Shown: positions 15,922 through 24,801, numbered from the stretch's first letter. The stretch: DNA of 24,905 nucleotides from an uncultured Eubacteriales bacterium (GCA_902496345.1 CABVAP010000017.1:1-24905); one strand, 5' to 3'. Program-made: numbers and translations. The notes: generated by a model not told the origin, from the letters alone.

Positions 15922-17295
15922 TCACTTTGTAATCTGATTTACTGATGCTATATCCTCAAGCCATGTTTTACCCGAAGAGCGTTTTACATCAAGTGTATTG
16001 ACATTTACTCCAAGCACCTGAGTAATCTCAGTTTCATTTGGCTTAATATATGTACCAATACTGTTGATAACATAATACATATCATTTTCCTTGCCTAAAT
16101 AAATCATAATATGACCCTTCATATACACCAACGAGCCTGGAAGAAGCTTGTCAAAAATTTTCTTTTTTTCGTCAACGGTTTTCTCAGATATATCCTGATA
16201 CTTAAATGGAGTAATAGCTATTTTACTAGAATTTCTTGGGAAATTAAAGCCAAAGCATCTGTATAAATTTCTTATATATCCTGAGCAGTCATCAGAATCT
16301 AAGGTTCCGCCCCAGCCATAAACATTTCCAAGCTTTTTAAAGGCAAGCCTTAAAACATTATCTGTGGTATAAGGCAAATACCCAACATTAACATCTCTTG
16401 ATATAGGAACAAGCCTATACTCATATTCAAGCATACCTAATTCATTTCTAATAGGGAGATATACAACATAACAATTAATTGGAAGTCTTCCCTCCACCTT
16501 TTCTGGAACACTATCAGCTAAAGGAAGAATTGTACCCATAGAGAAAGAAAATGCAGAGGACTCTCTGTTCGCCTTAGTAGCATCATATTCAAGATATATG
16601 TCATCGCCTGTTACGACAAGGAAGGAGTCAAGGCTCTTAGCCTTATTCCATTCATCAGCATCGCTGCATAATGCAATATTTTCACTTGGCAGCCAACCGC
16701 TTGATGCTTCACATATACAGTAGCACCATTTACTGTCCTTACTCTTATGCACAATAATAACAGGCTCGTTATATAAAACCTCAGTAATTTGAAGCATATT
16801 ATCAAAATCCTGCGCTGGAGTTGCAATAAAGTCATCAAAGCTTGGCATCATTACCAAATTAGACCTTTTAACAGTAATGCCATAGCTAACGGTGTTTTCC
16901 TCTGAAATAGCATCATAATTCAGGTTATCCTTAATTGAGCTTATATAAGCCTCATCAATTTGACTGCCATTAATCTCAAAAGCCTGCCAATTAAAATTAT
17001 CAATATTTATATAATTTTTAATTTTATCACCTGAAACAGTTTTTGGAAATTCATCAAGATTATACAATGCACCAATAGAGGTCATCTGTTTCATAGTTTT
17101 TTCATTATATTTTTTAATTTCAGCTTGGTTTAAAATAACCTTTTCTGAATTTTTTGTTTTATCAAGCCAATATTGTGGATTTGCCATTTCAGCTGCCACA
17201 TTCTCGGAGTATACAACATTTTGGGCATAAACAGAGCTTGAAAATACAAAGCTAAAAACAACTAGGGACAAAATTGATTTTTTTAATACATTCAT
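15922..17295 (-). CDS. Secreted SH3/NlpC-P60-type cell wall hydrolase
   Basis: 457 residues from the ATG at 17295 (MNVLKKSILSLVVFSFVF), preceded by AGAGGAG at a good distance; the ATG at 17304 abuts that site. A signal peptide ends near SSVYAQ. Residues about 90-300 hold N-terminal and SH3-like regions (SKWCYCICEASSGWLPSENI). The C-terminal 140 residues are an NlpC/P60 domain: YGWGGTLDSDDCSGYIRNLY with the catalytic Cys, and KGHIMIYLG with the His. Overall it resembles YkfC-like gamma-D-glutamyl endopeptidases that cut peptidoglycan stem peptides. It lies in a run of exported proteins with the C39-like peptidase downstream (about 125 bases). Confidence 0.82.
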   Translation of the reverse strand: MNVLKKSILSLVVFSFVFSSSVYAQNVVYSENVAAEMANPQYWLDKTKNSEKVILNQAEIKKYNEKTMKQMTSIGALYNLDEFPKTVSGDKIKNYINIDNFNWQAFEINGSQIDEAYISSIKDNLNYDAISEENTVSYGITVKRSNLVMMPSFDDFIATPAQDFDNMLQITEVLYNEPVIIVHKSKDSKWCYCICEASSGWLPSENIALCSDADEWNKAKSLDSFLVVTGDDIYLEYDATKANRESSAFSFSMGTILPLADSVPEKVEGRLPINCYVVYLPIRNELGMLEYEYRLVPISRDVNVGYLPYTTDNVLRLAFKKLGNVYGWGGTLDSDDCSGYIRNLYRCFGFNFPRNSSKIAITPFKYQDISEKTVDEKKKIFDKLLPGSLVYMKGHIMIYLGKENDMYYVINSIGTYIKPNETEITQVLGVNVNTLDVKRSSGKTWLEDIASVNQITK

Positions 17296-17317
17296 TAATA
17301 TCATCTCCTCTTATTAT

Positions 17318-17350
17318 AAGGTTCAAAATCCGTACAGCCTAATGAACCTT
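17318..17350. repeat. Inverted repeat in the leader of the NlpC/P60 gene
   Basis: AAGGTTCA (17318-17325) and TGAACCTT (17343-17350) form a perfect 8-base stem with a 17-base loop, just upstream of the ribosome site. No T-run, so an operator or leader hairpin is more likely than a terminator. Confidence 0.4.
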
Positions 17351-17419
17351 GAGCAGCAATTATTATCTAAAAGCATTGTAAACACTATTTTATTCACATA
17401 TTTAAAAACAGCCGACCTC

Positions 17420-17989
17420 TTACATAGAAATAAGTGTTTCCCTAATTTCTCTTTTACATTTATCTATTATCGCATTAACATTACAGAAATCCTCATCAAG
17501 ACCCTCAGCCTTAAAAAGAATAACATCATTAATTCCGTATAAGCCCTGTGAAAGTGCCTTAACATAATCAAAGCCTGAATTAATATAAATCTTTCCACCA
17601 GCACTTGTAATATAAATAAGTCTTTTAGCTTTGCAAAGTCCTTGTGGTATACCGTTGGAATAACGGAAGGCTATGCCACACACAGTTATATTTTCAAAAT
17701 AAACTTTGAGTAAAGAAGGAAAGGACAAATCCCAATATGGAGCAGCTATAACTATTATATCCGACTCTGCAAAATCCCTTGCAAAATTAAACATTTCATT
17801 TGAAAAATCTCCTTTTTCAATAAGACTATCTCTTTCTGCAAGACTTTTTTCATTAAGTGGCTTAATATCCTCATATTCAAGCCTAACATCTTTAACATCA
17901 CCTTCAATACAATCCAAAGCACATTTTGCCAGCTCAAAAGTCCTTGATGTTTTTCTTACGCAAGCGTTAATAAATAATATTTTATCCAT
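17420..17989 (-). CDS. Flavodoxin-fold NAD(P)H oxidoreductase
   Basis: 189 residues from the ATG at 17989, which follows GAGGTGG. The sequence starts MDKILFINACVRKTSRTFEL, the phosphate-binding start of FMN-dependent NAD(P)H dehydrogenase/quinone reductases. It continues with AESDIIVIAAPYWDLSFPSL (the FMN-contacting PYW/N-x-S-x-P region) and AKRLIYITSAGGKIY (second flavin loop). These enzymes reduce quinones, azo dyes or disulphide-like substrates in the cytoplasm with NAD(P)H. Complete, normal length. It lies 33 bases after an orphan C-terminal fragment and upstream of the secreted NlpC/P60 gene. Confidence 0.82.
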   Translation of the reverse strand: MDKILFINACVRKTSRTFELAKCALDCIEGDVKDVRLEYEDIKPLNEKSLAERDSLIEKGDFSNEMFNFARDFAESDIIVIAAPYWDLSFPSLLKVYFENITVCGIAFRYSNGIPQGLCKAKRLIYITSAGGKIYINSGFDYVKALSQGLYGINDVILFKAEGLDEDFCNVNAIIDKCKREIRETLISM

Positions 17990-18022
17990 ATTAAAACCAC
18001 CTCAACAAGCATAAGACGAAAA

Positions 18023-18148
18023 TCAGAAATTAATCGCACCAATATATTTATCAATATTAGGGAAGAATGACTGCCTTGCAATACCAATATATCGTTTAGC
18101 ATCCTCCTCAGGGATTGTCTTATTAACTGCTGGCACAATAGCAAACTT
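18023..18148 (-). pseudogene. Orphan C-terminal fragment of an unknown protein
   Basis: A 41-codon frame reads KFAIVPAVNKTIPEEDAKRY, then IGIARQSFFPNIDKYIGAIN, then Phe and stop at 18023. It has no start codon or ribosome site and partly overlaps the truncated STAS gene in a different frame. The coding quality is good, so it looks like the tail of a lost gene joined by a deletion near 18140. The family was not recognised; its position before a flavodoxin-fold gene may hint at a redox protein. Confidence 0.5.
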
Positions 18149-18359
18149 CAGCAGTATTTTCAGCCTTTTTTAGCTTAAGAACAACACGCAGACCGGCACT
18201 TGAAATATATTCAAGCTCTTGTGCATCAAGAATAACCTTCTCATGTTCATTATCAGCACAAGCCTTCATAATCTGTTCTTCAACCTCTGGGGCATTTCCC
18301 GAATCAACCCTTCCATTAAGCTTAATAACCAATGTTCCGTCCTTAATTATAGCTTCCAT
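18123..18359 (-). pseudogene. STAS-domain anti-sigma-factor antagonist, truncated by a deletion
   Basis: Starts MEAIIKDGTLVIKLNGRVDS and carries the phosphorylatable Ser region LEYISSAGLRVVLKLKK, the hallmark of SpoIIAA/RsbV proteins. The normal family ends about 95-100 residues with a last helix (as in the copy at 23111-23407, VFEITGFADILTIE); this one stops at 78 after the unrelated tail EVCYCASS. The last strand and helix are lost at a junction with the fragment at 18023-18148. It may still be produced but probably does not fold fully. It was likely a partner of an RsbW-type ATPase. Confidence 0.78.
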
Positions 18360-18412
18360 TTTAAAATTTCCTTTTAAATAAATTTTATTAATTATAACTT
18401 CTAAGTCTTATT

Positions 18413-19402
18413 TTACTCAAGATACATCTCCCGCAATTTTTTAATATCATCTTCAGAAACGCCAAGTGCATCATTCAAATATTTTTCAACCGAGCCATAT
18501 TCCTCTTTTATTCCCTCAATGGCATCAATATAATACTGAGGATTTACTCCTGTTAAGTACCCCACCTTCTGAACAGTATCCTCATCACAGCCTCTATCAC
18601 GAGCCTCTTTTTCCATATAAACAATATTATTTTTATAAACCTCATTAGAAAGCTCAAAATCCTTTAATATTGTTTCTTCATCAACACCAAGTGTATAAAG
18701 AACTAAAGCCGAGGCTAAGCCTGCCCTATCCTTTCCCTGCGTACAATGCCATAAAACAGCACCGTCATTGTTATTTAACAGAATTTCAAAAAACTGAGCA
18801 TAGCCCTTTTGACCTTTTTCTTTTGTTAAAATATCTTTATACATACTTTCTGCAAGACCACTTTTTGCATAATCAATTACAAGCTGAATTTTATCTAAAT
18901 TCTCTTTATCCTTATTTCTTGCTGAATTAAAGCTAAGCTCTATAACAGAAATCCAAGTATTTTCTATGCCAGCAATCTCTTTTTCAGGTGCTAAAGTCCT
19001 TTCGTCCTCGGTACGGAAGTCAATCACCCTATTTATTCCATATTCGTCAGTCATGCTCTTTATGCCTTCATCAGTTATATCTGAAAGCTGACCACTTCTA
19101 AATAACAGATTTTCCTTAACCTTTTTTCCATCTGCACCAATATATCCTCCAAGCTGTCTTGCATTGACAACTCCGTCAATTACAACAGACTGCCTTTCTA
19201 AAGTTACTTCATTTTTATTTTCTGTATTTTTAACACTAGCCTCTTTGCTAGACTGTTTTTCTGAAGATTCACCGTTTTCCGCACTCAAATTAGCCTCTGT
19301 AACATCATCAATTCTTGAAACATTTGAGCTGCAAGCTGTTGCTGAAAATAAAAAAGATGCTACCAAGAGTATTTCGAGCAATCCTTTTATTTTATTTTTC
19401 AT
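18413..19402 (-). CDS. Lipoprotein tyrosine/serine phosphatase (Y_phosphatase3 type)
   Basis: 329 residues from the ATG at 19402 (MKNKIKGLLEILLVASFLF), whose AAGGAG site lies inside the longer possible frame from 19420. The lipobox SATAC gives a lipid-anchored Cys, followed by a Ser/Glu/Lys-rich linker to about residue 65. The catalytic domain has VVNARQLGGYIGADGKKV, VIDFRTEDERTLAPEKEIAG, and the P-loop HCTQGKDRAG with the nucleophilic Cys and Arg. The family dephosphorylates phosphotyrosine, phosphoserine or lipids; here it would act outside the membrane. A decayed copy lies directly upstream (19417-20230) whose stop overlaps the region before this start. Confidence 0.85.
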   Translation of the reverse strand: MKNKIKGLLEILLVASFLFSATACSSNVSRIDDVTEANLSAENGESSEKQSSKEASVKNTENKNEVTLERQSVVIDGVVNARQLGGYIGADGKKVKENLLFRSGQLSDITDEGIKSMTDEYGINRVIDFRTEDERTLAPEKEIAGIENTWISVIELSFNSARNKDKENLDKIQLVIDYAKSGLAESMYKDILTKEKGQKGYAQFFEILLNNNDGAVLWHCTQGKDRAGLASALVLYTLGVDEETILKDFELSNEVYKNNIVYMEKEARDRGCDEDTVQKVGYLTGVNPQYYIDAIEGIKEEYGSVEKYLNDALGVSEDDIKKLREMYLE

Positions 19403-19416
19403 TTTAATTCTCCTTG

Positions 19417-20230
19417 TCATTTTAAATATTTATTTTGAAGAAATTTTATAGCTTCATTTGAAACACCAAGCTGATTGTTTAAATAAGAAATAATCGACCC
19501 ATATTCCTCCTCTGCAAATTTAAGGGCATTATCAAGATATTCCCTATCAACTCCAATTAAAGATTTTGCATTTCTTATAGTTTCTTCATCAGCACCCCTT
19601 CTTCTAGCCTCATTTTCCACATAGGAAACCTCTTTACTATAATAATCGAGTGAAAGAAAATAGTCATTTAAAATAACCTCTCTATCAACACCCAATGCAA
19701 AAAGCAGCAAGCCCCGTTCTGTCCTTTCCCTGTGTGCAATGCCATAAAACAGCTCCATCAGCATTGTTAAGAAGTATTTGAAAGAATTTAGAAAACCCTT
19801 TTTGCGACTCCTCACTTGAGAGAAAACCCTTATATAGTGTCAGAGCTGATTTTTTCTCTGCAAATCCTATTATAGTATCCAGAAATTTGCTTTCATCAGT
19901 ATACATCTTTTCAACAGTACCCTTTATTTTTCCAATATCTTCATTAGGACTTATAATAGGAAGCCAAAATTCTTTAGCACCCTCAATATGTTTATCGGGT
20001 TTATGTTCTCTTTCAAACTCAGTTCTGAAATCAATTACAGTCTTTATATTGTAATTTTCAGATAAAAGTTTTAGGTTATCCTCATTAACATTAGACAAAT
20101 GCCCGCTTCTAATCAACAAATTATCCTTTATTCTTCTTTCATTTGCACCAATATATCCACCAAGCTATCTTATATTAGCTACACCCTCTATTGGCAAGCT
20201 ATGCTTACTGTATAAAACATCACTCACAGT
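19417..20230 (-). pseudogene. Decayed second copy of the tyrosine phosphatase
   Basis: The protein reads like the neighbour at 18413-19402: ANIR-stop-LGGYIGANERRI (TAG at 20165-20167 in place of the Gln of RQLGG), then LLIRSGHLSNVNEDN, VIDFRTEFEREHKPDKHIEG, and HCTQGKDRTGLAA. Just after the P-loop the frame is lost around 19706-19715 (a few bases deleted) and continues as LLLFALGVDREVILNDYF to the stop at 19417. The signal peptide is missing; the remnant begins right after the RsbU-type gene ends. Three independent lesions mark it as a true pseudogene derived from a tandem duplication. Confidence 0.85.
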
Positions 20231-20265
20231 TCCCTCTCCTTTTGTTTCATTGAATTTAAAGCCTA

Positions 20266-23079
20266 TTATTTAAGAAGTATTTTAAGACTTAAAACATTTT
20301 TATCCTCAATACGGCTATACTCCATATTTTCAACAAACTTTTTAACCATAAATATTCCAAGTCCACCTATTTCCCTATCCTCTGCTGAAGCTGTAATATC
20401 AGGCTCCTTTGTTTCGATAGGGTTATAAGCCTTTCCGTCATCTGAGAAAATTAAATTCAAAGAGCCGTCCCAAATCTCGTATGAAAACTCAGCATATTTT
20501 GCTCCACTATAATTAACTATATTAGAATATATCTCGTCAATTACAATGTTAATTTTATTTGATATCTTAGGTGGCAAATTCAATTTTAAGGTTGTATTTT
20601 CTGCAAATTCACCAACCGCTTTAATTGATTCTCTGTTCGGCTTAACTGTAATTTTTCTTTCGCCTACAATATAATTAAGCTTCAGACAAACCATTGTAAT
20701 ATCATCAAACTGCGGTGCATCTCCAACAAAGGAGTCTATATCCTTTTTAACAAGTTCACAAATTTTCTTTGTTTCAGTTTCCTTTGTACCATTAAGAACA
20801 TTAATGAGCCTTTCCTCACCATAAAGTTCCTTGTTATTGTCAGTAGCCTCTGTAACTCCGTCAGTATAAAGATAAATTTGGTCACCAGGCATTAATTGAA
20901 GTTCATTTTTACGATATTTTATACCCTCCATACCTGCAAGCACCATACCAGGCTTTACCTTAAAGTATTCAAACTTACCGTCAGAATGTTTAACAAGAGG
21001 TGGATTATGCCCTGCATTAGCAACACTTACAACTCCTGTATTGAAGTCTAAAATACCCATCCAAGCAGTTACAAACATACCAGCCTCATTGTTTTCGCAA
21101 AGTTTATCGTTTGCTTTTGTTAAAATTTCATTAACCTCTATACCGCTTTCAGCAAGGTCCTTTATAATTGTTTTTGCTCTCATCATAAACATTGCCGCTG
21201 GTATTCCCTTACCTGAAACATCAGCAATCAAAAATGCAAGTTTATCATCACTAAGCATATAAAAATCATAAAAATCTCCGCCTACCTCTTTTGCAGTAAT
21301 CATATTTGCATAAATATCAAAATCATTACGATTTGGATAAGGAGGAAAGACAGACGGAAGTGCTGAATACTGTATTGTTTTTGCAAATTCCAGCTCCTTG
21401 TCAATTCTTGCTGCCGCCTTTTCGATATAGCCCTTTAATGCCCCAACAGTTTCGTTAATATCATCAGATAATGATGCAAATTCCTCATTAGTTCTTACAT
21501 TAACAGTTACATCAAGATTTCCGCTAGTTATCTGTGCAAGGTCATTATTTATTTTTTTAATATTCTCAATAACAATTTTTTTAACAAGGAAGTATACAAG
21601 AATAAATAAAGCAGTAAAAATAAGGCTTTCCATAAATAAACTGAGATAAACCGAAACATCTCTCATAAACAATGCCTCGTCCTTCGGCATTATTCCAATT
21701 ATGTAATATCCCTCTGAAACAGTATACATACAATATATCAATTTATCTTTATAGCTTGCTTCAAAAACAGTATTTTGTGGTACCTGCTCAATATCATCAA
21801 AAATTCCTATTTTACTGACATTTTTTCCAATATCATCAATACTGCTTACTATATTCATATTTCTATCACATATAATAACAGCACCACTTTTTCCTATATG
21901 ACGATTTTTAGCCGCCAAGCCAACACGAATATCAATATCCCTTTGAAATCTCTCAGCATCATAGCCAACCTGTAAAAATCCACCATTCTTCATAACAACA
22001 GCAGCATATTTTCTTGAAATGCTGTTATCATAAGAAGTTGGCTGATATTTCTGGGCATATTCTTTTGCTTTTCCATCAATCAGCACCATAAATTCAGCAG
22101 ACTGCGAGCCCTTTGACATATCATAGCCAAGAAAATCAGAGTGAGTAGTATTTATAATAATTCCATTTTTATCAACAATATTTATTTCTGAAACATCATA
22201 TTTTTCCAAAAGCCTTAAAAGGGTATCTTCATTTTTTTCCGATGACAAATATTCATCTCTGATATCTTGCGTTATTCTAAGGAGATTTTCATTAGATGCA
22301 TCATTTATATCGTGATAAATATCTTCGATATTAAGATTTAAGACCATTTCCGTTTCTTTATAAGACATTTTAGTCTGTAATGTGTATGTAAATATACTTG
22401 TAATAAAAAAAGCAATTATAACACATATAAGCAGCCAAAACTGGAAGGTTTGTGCTATCTTTTTTCTCTTATTTGGATAATATATTTTCTCCTTGCCAAT
22501 AAGAGAAATAATCAAAATAGCAACCATTACTGTAACACCATTCAGCACTATCATAGGTATTGAGCATTGTTTAACGAAAGTAAATGCCTTATTTGCATCA
22601 TTCATATTGGTAAAGAAAATCATCAGCATATGTAAAACCTCACATATCATACCTATTGCAAAACCATATATACAAAATGGCTTTTTATTATCAAACATAT
22701 ATTTACGCAATATAGCCGCTATAAAGCCGACAGCAACGGTTGAAATTGAGCAAGCAAGACGGGTATACATTCCTGCTCCCCAATATACGGAGAACCAACG
22801 ATATACACCGCCTATAACTCCTGCTATAATTCCAGCTGGCGCACCAAAAATAAGTCCTGCACATAAAGGCGCAGCATCTCTCACATTCATAACAGCACCA
22901 TTTACATTTATTCCGTATTCAGATGAAAATATAGCAGATACGCCAAATAAAAGACCTATAATAATTTGCTTAGCTGCATAATTATTTTTTTTGAAAATTG
23001 TATTTTTTTCCAATACATACAAAACTATTGCGATTATAGTAGTTAAAGCAGATGGAATAAGCAATTTCAAAACCGCCAT
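20266..23079 (-). CDS. RsbU-type PP2C phosphatase with LytS-like membrane domain, sensor and RsbW-like ATPase
   Basis: 937 residues from the ATG at 23079 after AGAGGTG (a GTG at 23088 is less likely). Domains in order: 5TM-LYT-like membrane region (about 1-200; NVRDAAPLCAGLIFGAPAGI is its signature); a membrane helix (about 212-235); an extracytoplasmic dCache-like sensor (about 240-475); a membrane helix (about 480-505); a HAMP linker (about 505-560); SpoIIE/PP2C phosphatase (about 585-795) with metal-binding GGDFYDF, ADVSGKG, YTDGVTEA and FDDITMV; and a C-terminal RsbW-like ATPase with DEIYSNIVNYS, FSDDGKAYNP and GGLGIFMVKKF, all intact. It should sense an outside signal and dephosphorylate a STAS antagonist, while its own kinase domain could phosphorylate it. 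The STAS gene lies 31 bases upstream in the same operon. Confidence 0.9.
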   Translation of the reverse strand: MAVLKLLIPSALTTIIAIVLYVLEKNTIFKKNNYAAKQIIIGLLFGVSAIFSSEYGINVNGAVMNVRDAAPLCAGLIFGAPAGIIAGVIGGVYRWFSVYWGAGMYTRLACSISTVAVGFIAAILRKYMFDNKKPFCIYGFAIGMICEVLHMLMIFFTNMNDANKAFTFVKQCSIPMIVLNGVTVMVAILIISLIGKEKIYYPNKRKKIAQTFQFWLLICVIIAFFITSIFTYTLQTKMSYKETEMVLNLNIEDIYHDINDASNENLLRITQDIRDEYLSSEKNEDTLLRLLEKYDVSEINIVDKNGIIINTTHSDFLGYDMSKGSQSAEFMVLIDGKAKEYAQKYQPTSYDNSISRKYAAVVMKNGGFLQVGYDAERFQRDIDIRVGLAAKNRHIGKSGAVIICDRNMNIVSSIDDIGKNVSKIGIFDDIEQVPQNTVFEASYKDKLIYCMYTVSEGYYIIGIMPKDEALFMRDVSVYLSLFMESLIFTALFILVYFLVKKIVIENIKKINNDLAQITSGNLDVTVNVRTNEEFASLSDDINETVGALKGYIEKAAARIDKELEFAKTIQYSALPSVFPPYPNRNDFDIYANMITAKEVGGDFYDFYMLSDDKLAFLIADVSGKGIPAAMFMMRAKTIIKDLAESGIEVNEILTKANDKLCENNEAGMFVTAWMGILDFNTGVVSVANAGHNPPLVKHSDGKFEYFKVKPGMVLAGMEGIKYRKNELQLMPGDQIYLYTDGVTEATDNNKELYGEERLINVLNGTKETETKKICELVKKDIDSFVGDAPQFDDITMVCLKLNYIVGERKITVKPNRESIKAVGEFAENTTLKLNLPPKISNKINIVIDEIYSNIVNYSGAKYAEFSYEIWDGSLNLIFSDDGKAYNPIETKEPDITASAEDREIGGLGIFMVKKFVENMEYSRIEDKNVLSLKILLK

Positions 23080-23110
23080 ATTAATCACCTCTTAAATTTT
23101 ATTCAGCAAT

Positions 23111-23407
23111 TCATTCAATAGTTAATATATCAGCAAAGCCTGTAATTTCAAACACCTCTAAAACACTTTCGTTTACACCTGAAAGTTTCATATTTCCCTG
23201 TACGTTCATCATTTTCTGTGCTTTAAGTATAACTCGCAAGCCAGCCGAAGAAATATAATCAAGCTCTTTCATATCAAAAACTAAAGTTTTCGAATGTGGA
23301 ATACAGCTATCCAATTCACTTTCCAACTCAGGTGCAGTTGTTGTATCAAGTCTGCCAGAAAGCTTTAATGTAATGTCATTACCTTCAATTTTCTTTTCAA
23401 TAATCAT
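23111..23407 (-). CDS. STAS-domain anti-sigma-factor antagonist
   Basis: 98 residues; ATG at 23407 after GTGGAGGTAATATT. Full-length SpoIIAA/RsbV-like fold: DITLKLSGRLDTTTAPELES, then the switch serine in LDYISSAGLRVILKAQK, then a final helix ending EVFEITGFADILTIE. In the family, the unphosphorylated form binds an RsbW-type ATPase; phosphorylation of the Ser releases it. It is the first gene of the operon with the 937-residue phosphatase/kinase and is the obvious substrate of both activities. No sigma factor gene is visible nearby, so the final target is open; the RsbW-like domain of the symporter at 13027-14654 is one candidate. Confidence 0.9.
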   Translation of the reverse strand: MIIEKKIEGNDITLKLSGRLDTTTAPELESELDSCIPHSKTLVFDMKELDYISSAGLRVILKAQKMMNVQGNMKLSGVNESVLEVFEITGFADILTIE

Positions 23408-23556
23408 AATATTACCTCCACACTATCAAAATTTATAGTGAACAAATATCATTTTAATATAAAACTAAGGTTTTAATTGTCCATCTAAAGTAACCTTCGC
23501 CCAATATTTTATATAATTTTATCACCACTTTACAACTTTTTGTTAAAAAAATAGCA

Positions 23557-23616
23557 TAACAATCTCATTTGTGATATAATAAATTTGACGAAAAAATCAA
23601 AATGAGGTGATTGTTA
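23557..23616 (+). promoter_or_regulatory. Leader hairpin over the transposase ribosome site
   Basis: TAACAATCTCATTT (23557-23570) is the near reverse complement of AAATGAGGTGATTGTTA ending at about 23616, which contains GAGGTGA, the transposase ribosome site. Folding would hide that site. TATAAT at 23575-23580 lies in the loop and could serve as a -10 box, so transcripts starting outside the IS would be poorly translated while internal ones would not. Confidence 0.5.
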
Positions 23617-24614
23617 CGCCAAACTTATTATACCACAAAAATTCTGTAATTGGAATACTAAATCAATATTTTTCTTTATATTTTCAAAATTTTTCAACAG
23701 GCACAGCTGAAACATTATTTTTATTTGTTTTATCTATGTTAGCTGTTGAGTCAGCACGTTCTGTAAGATACTTATATGTGCATTTTATATCCAAGATAAC
23801 AAATAAATCTATTAATGCTTTTTATTATGCTTGTTATTATGCAAAAATTGACTATACTTCTTTTATGAAGATTACAGCTAAACTTGCACTCAAAATGATT
23901 CCTGAATACTATAATAATCAGCCTGTATTTCTTTGTATTGATGATACTTTGATAGGTAAGTTTGGTCAAAAATTTGAAGATGTATCAAAACTTTTTGACC
24001 ACTCATTACACAATGGCTCTAATTTTATCAATGGTCATTGTTTTGTAAGTCTTATGCTTTGTGTTCCTGTTCGTGAAAATAACAAAATCCATTATTGTTC
24101 AATCCCTCTCGGTTATACTATGTGGAAAAAAGATAAATCCAAAATTGAACTTGCAAAAGATATGGTTGATAAAGTTATGCCCACTTTATCAGAAATACAT
24201 CAAGTTATTTTGCTATTCGACAGTTGGTACGCAAAGAAGCCATTAACAACAATTGTATCTAAGTATGCTAATCTGGATATTGTCTGTAATGCAAGATATG
24301 ATTCAGCAATTTATGATTTACCACCTCAGAAAACAGGTAAAAAAGGCAGACCTGCTAAAAAAGGTAAAAGATTATCATTGATTGATGATTTTAAATTATC
24401 AGAAAATAAAATAGGCGATTACTATATAGGGTATAGAAACCTCCTTACGAATATTTTTGGAAATTTAAATGTTATGACTTATGTTACAGCTAATACCAAA
24501 AACACTTCAACAAGAAGATTATTTTTTAGTACAATGATGCCTCATAATATACATATTTCTTGTGCCACCCCTTTAATTTTGCGAAAATATGCGTTTGAGG
24601 GGACCTTCGGTTAG
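23607..24614 (+). pseudogene. IS4/IS701-like DDE transposase, 3'-truncated
   Basis: The frame opens at GTG 23607 and encodes about 335 residues. Features: FLCIDDTLIGKFGQKFED (first Asp), HCFVSLMLCVPV, HQVILLFDSWYAKKPL (second Asp), KKGRPAKKGKRLSLIDDFK. The region after FFSTMMPHNIHISCA, where relatives carry the catalytic Glu and about 100 further residues, is replaced by unrelated sequence (TPLILRKYAFEGTFG, stop at 24614). The start is odd: the best ribosome site (GAGGTGA) precedes ACG at 23615, which may be a mutated ATG. Inactive. Exact IS family is uncertain. Confidence 0.75.
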
Positions 24615-24758
24615 CATTTAACCTATTTTTATGATTCGTATCGCCTCTACCCATGCAAGTTAAAATAACTTGACCACACCCATATCAATACTTATAGAGG
24701 TATGCCTTTCTAGTCATAAAATTTTAGTTTTGCTAAAAGGTTAAACCTTTTAGCAAAA
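24568..24758. repeat. Cluster of four stem-loops after the transposase break
   Basis: In order: CCCCT (24568-24572) with AGGGG (24598-24602); GGTTA (24609-24613) with TAACC (24619-24623); CAAGTTA-AAA-TAACTTG (24656-24672); and a 15-base stem TTTTGCTAAAAGGTT / AACCTTTTAGCAAAA (24728-24758). No gene is visible. It may be the end of another element or a structured RNA; I could not match it to a known riboswitch. Confidence 0.5.
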
Positions 24759-24776
24759 AGCCTATTTTAAGATTTA

Positions 24777-24801
24777 GGGGGGTAAAATGTTCCCTCTAAC
24801 C
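24777..24801. other. Conserved recombinase-element end motif, right copy
   Basis: Six Gs followed by TAAAATGTTCCCTCTAACC, matching 6970-6997 except for a 3-base gap and a few changes. It ends 61 bases before the stop of the recombinase tail at 24863. Confidence 0.5.

Noticed and set aside
24603..24672. Lysine-type riboswitch or T-box (minus strand has GGGTAGAGGCG and later AAAGGGGTGGCAC)
   Set aside because: Only short motif likeness; the full conserved core is missing and no suitable gene follows.
1390..24790. GGGGG near GAACATTTT at 1390-1412 as a third recombinase-end motif
   Set aside because: The order of the G-run and the ATGTTC block is reversed relative to the two true copies, so it is chance similarity in the IS21 leader.
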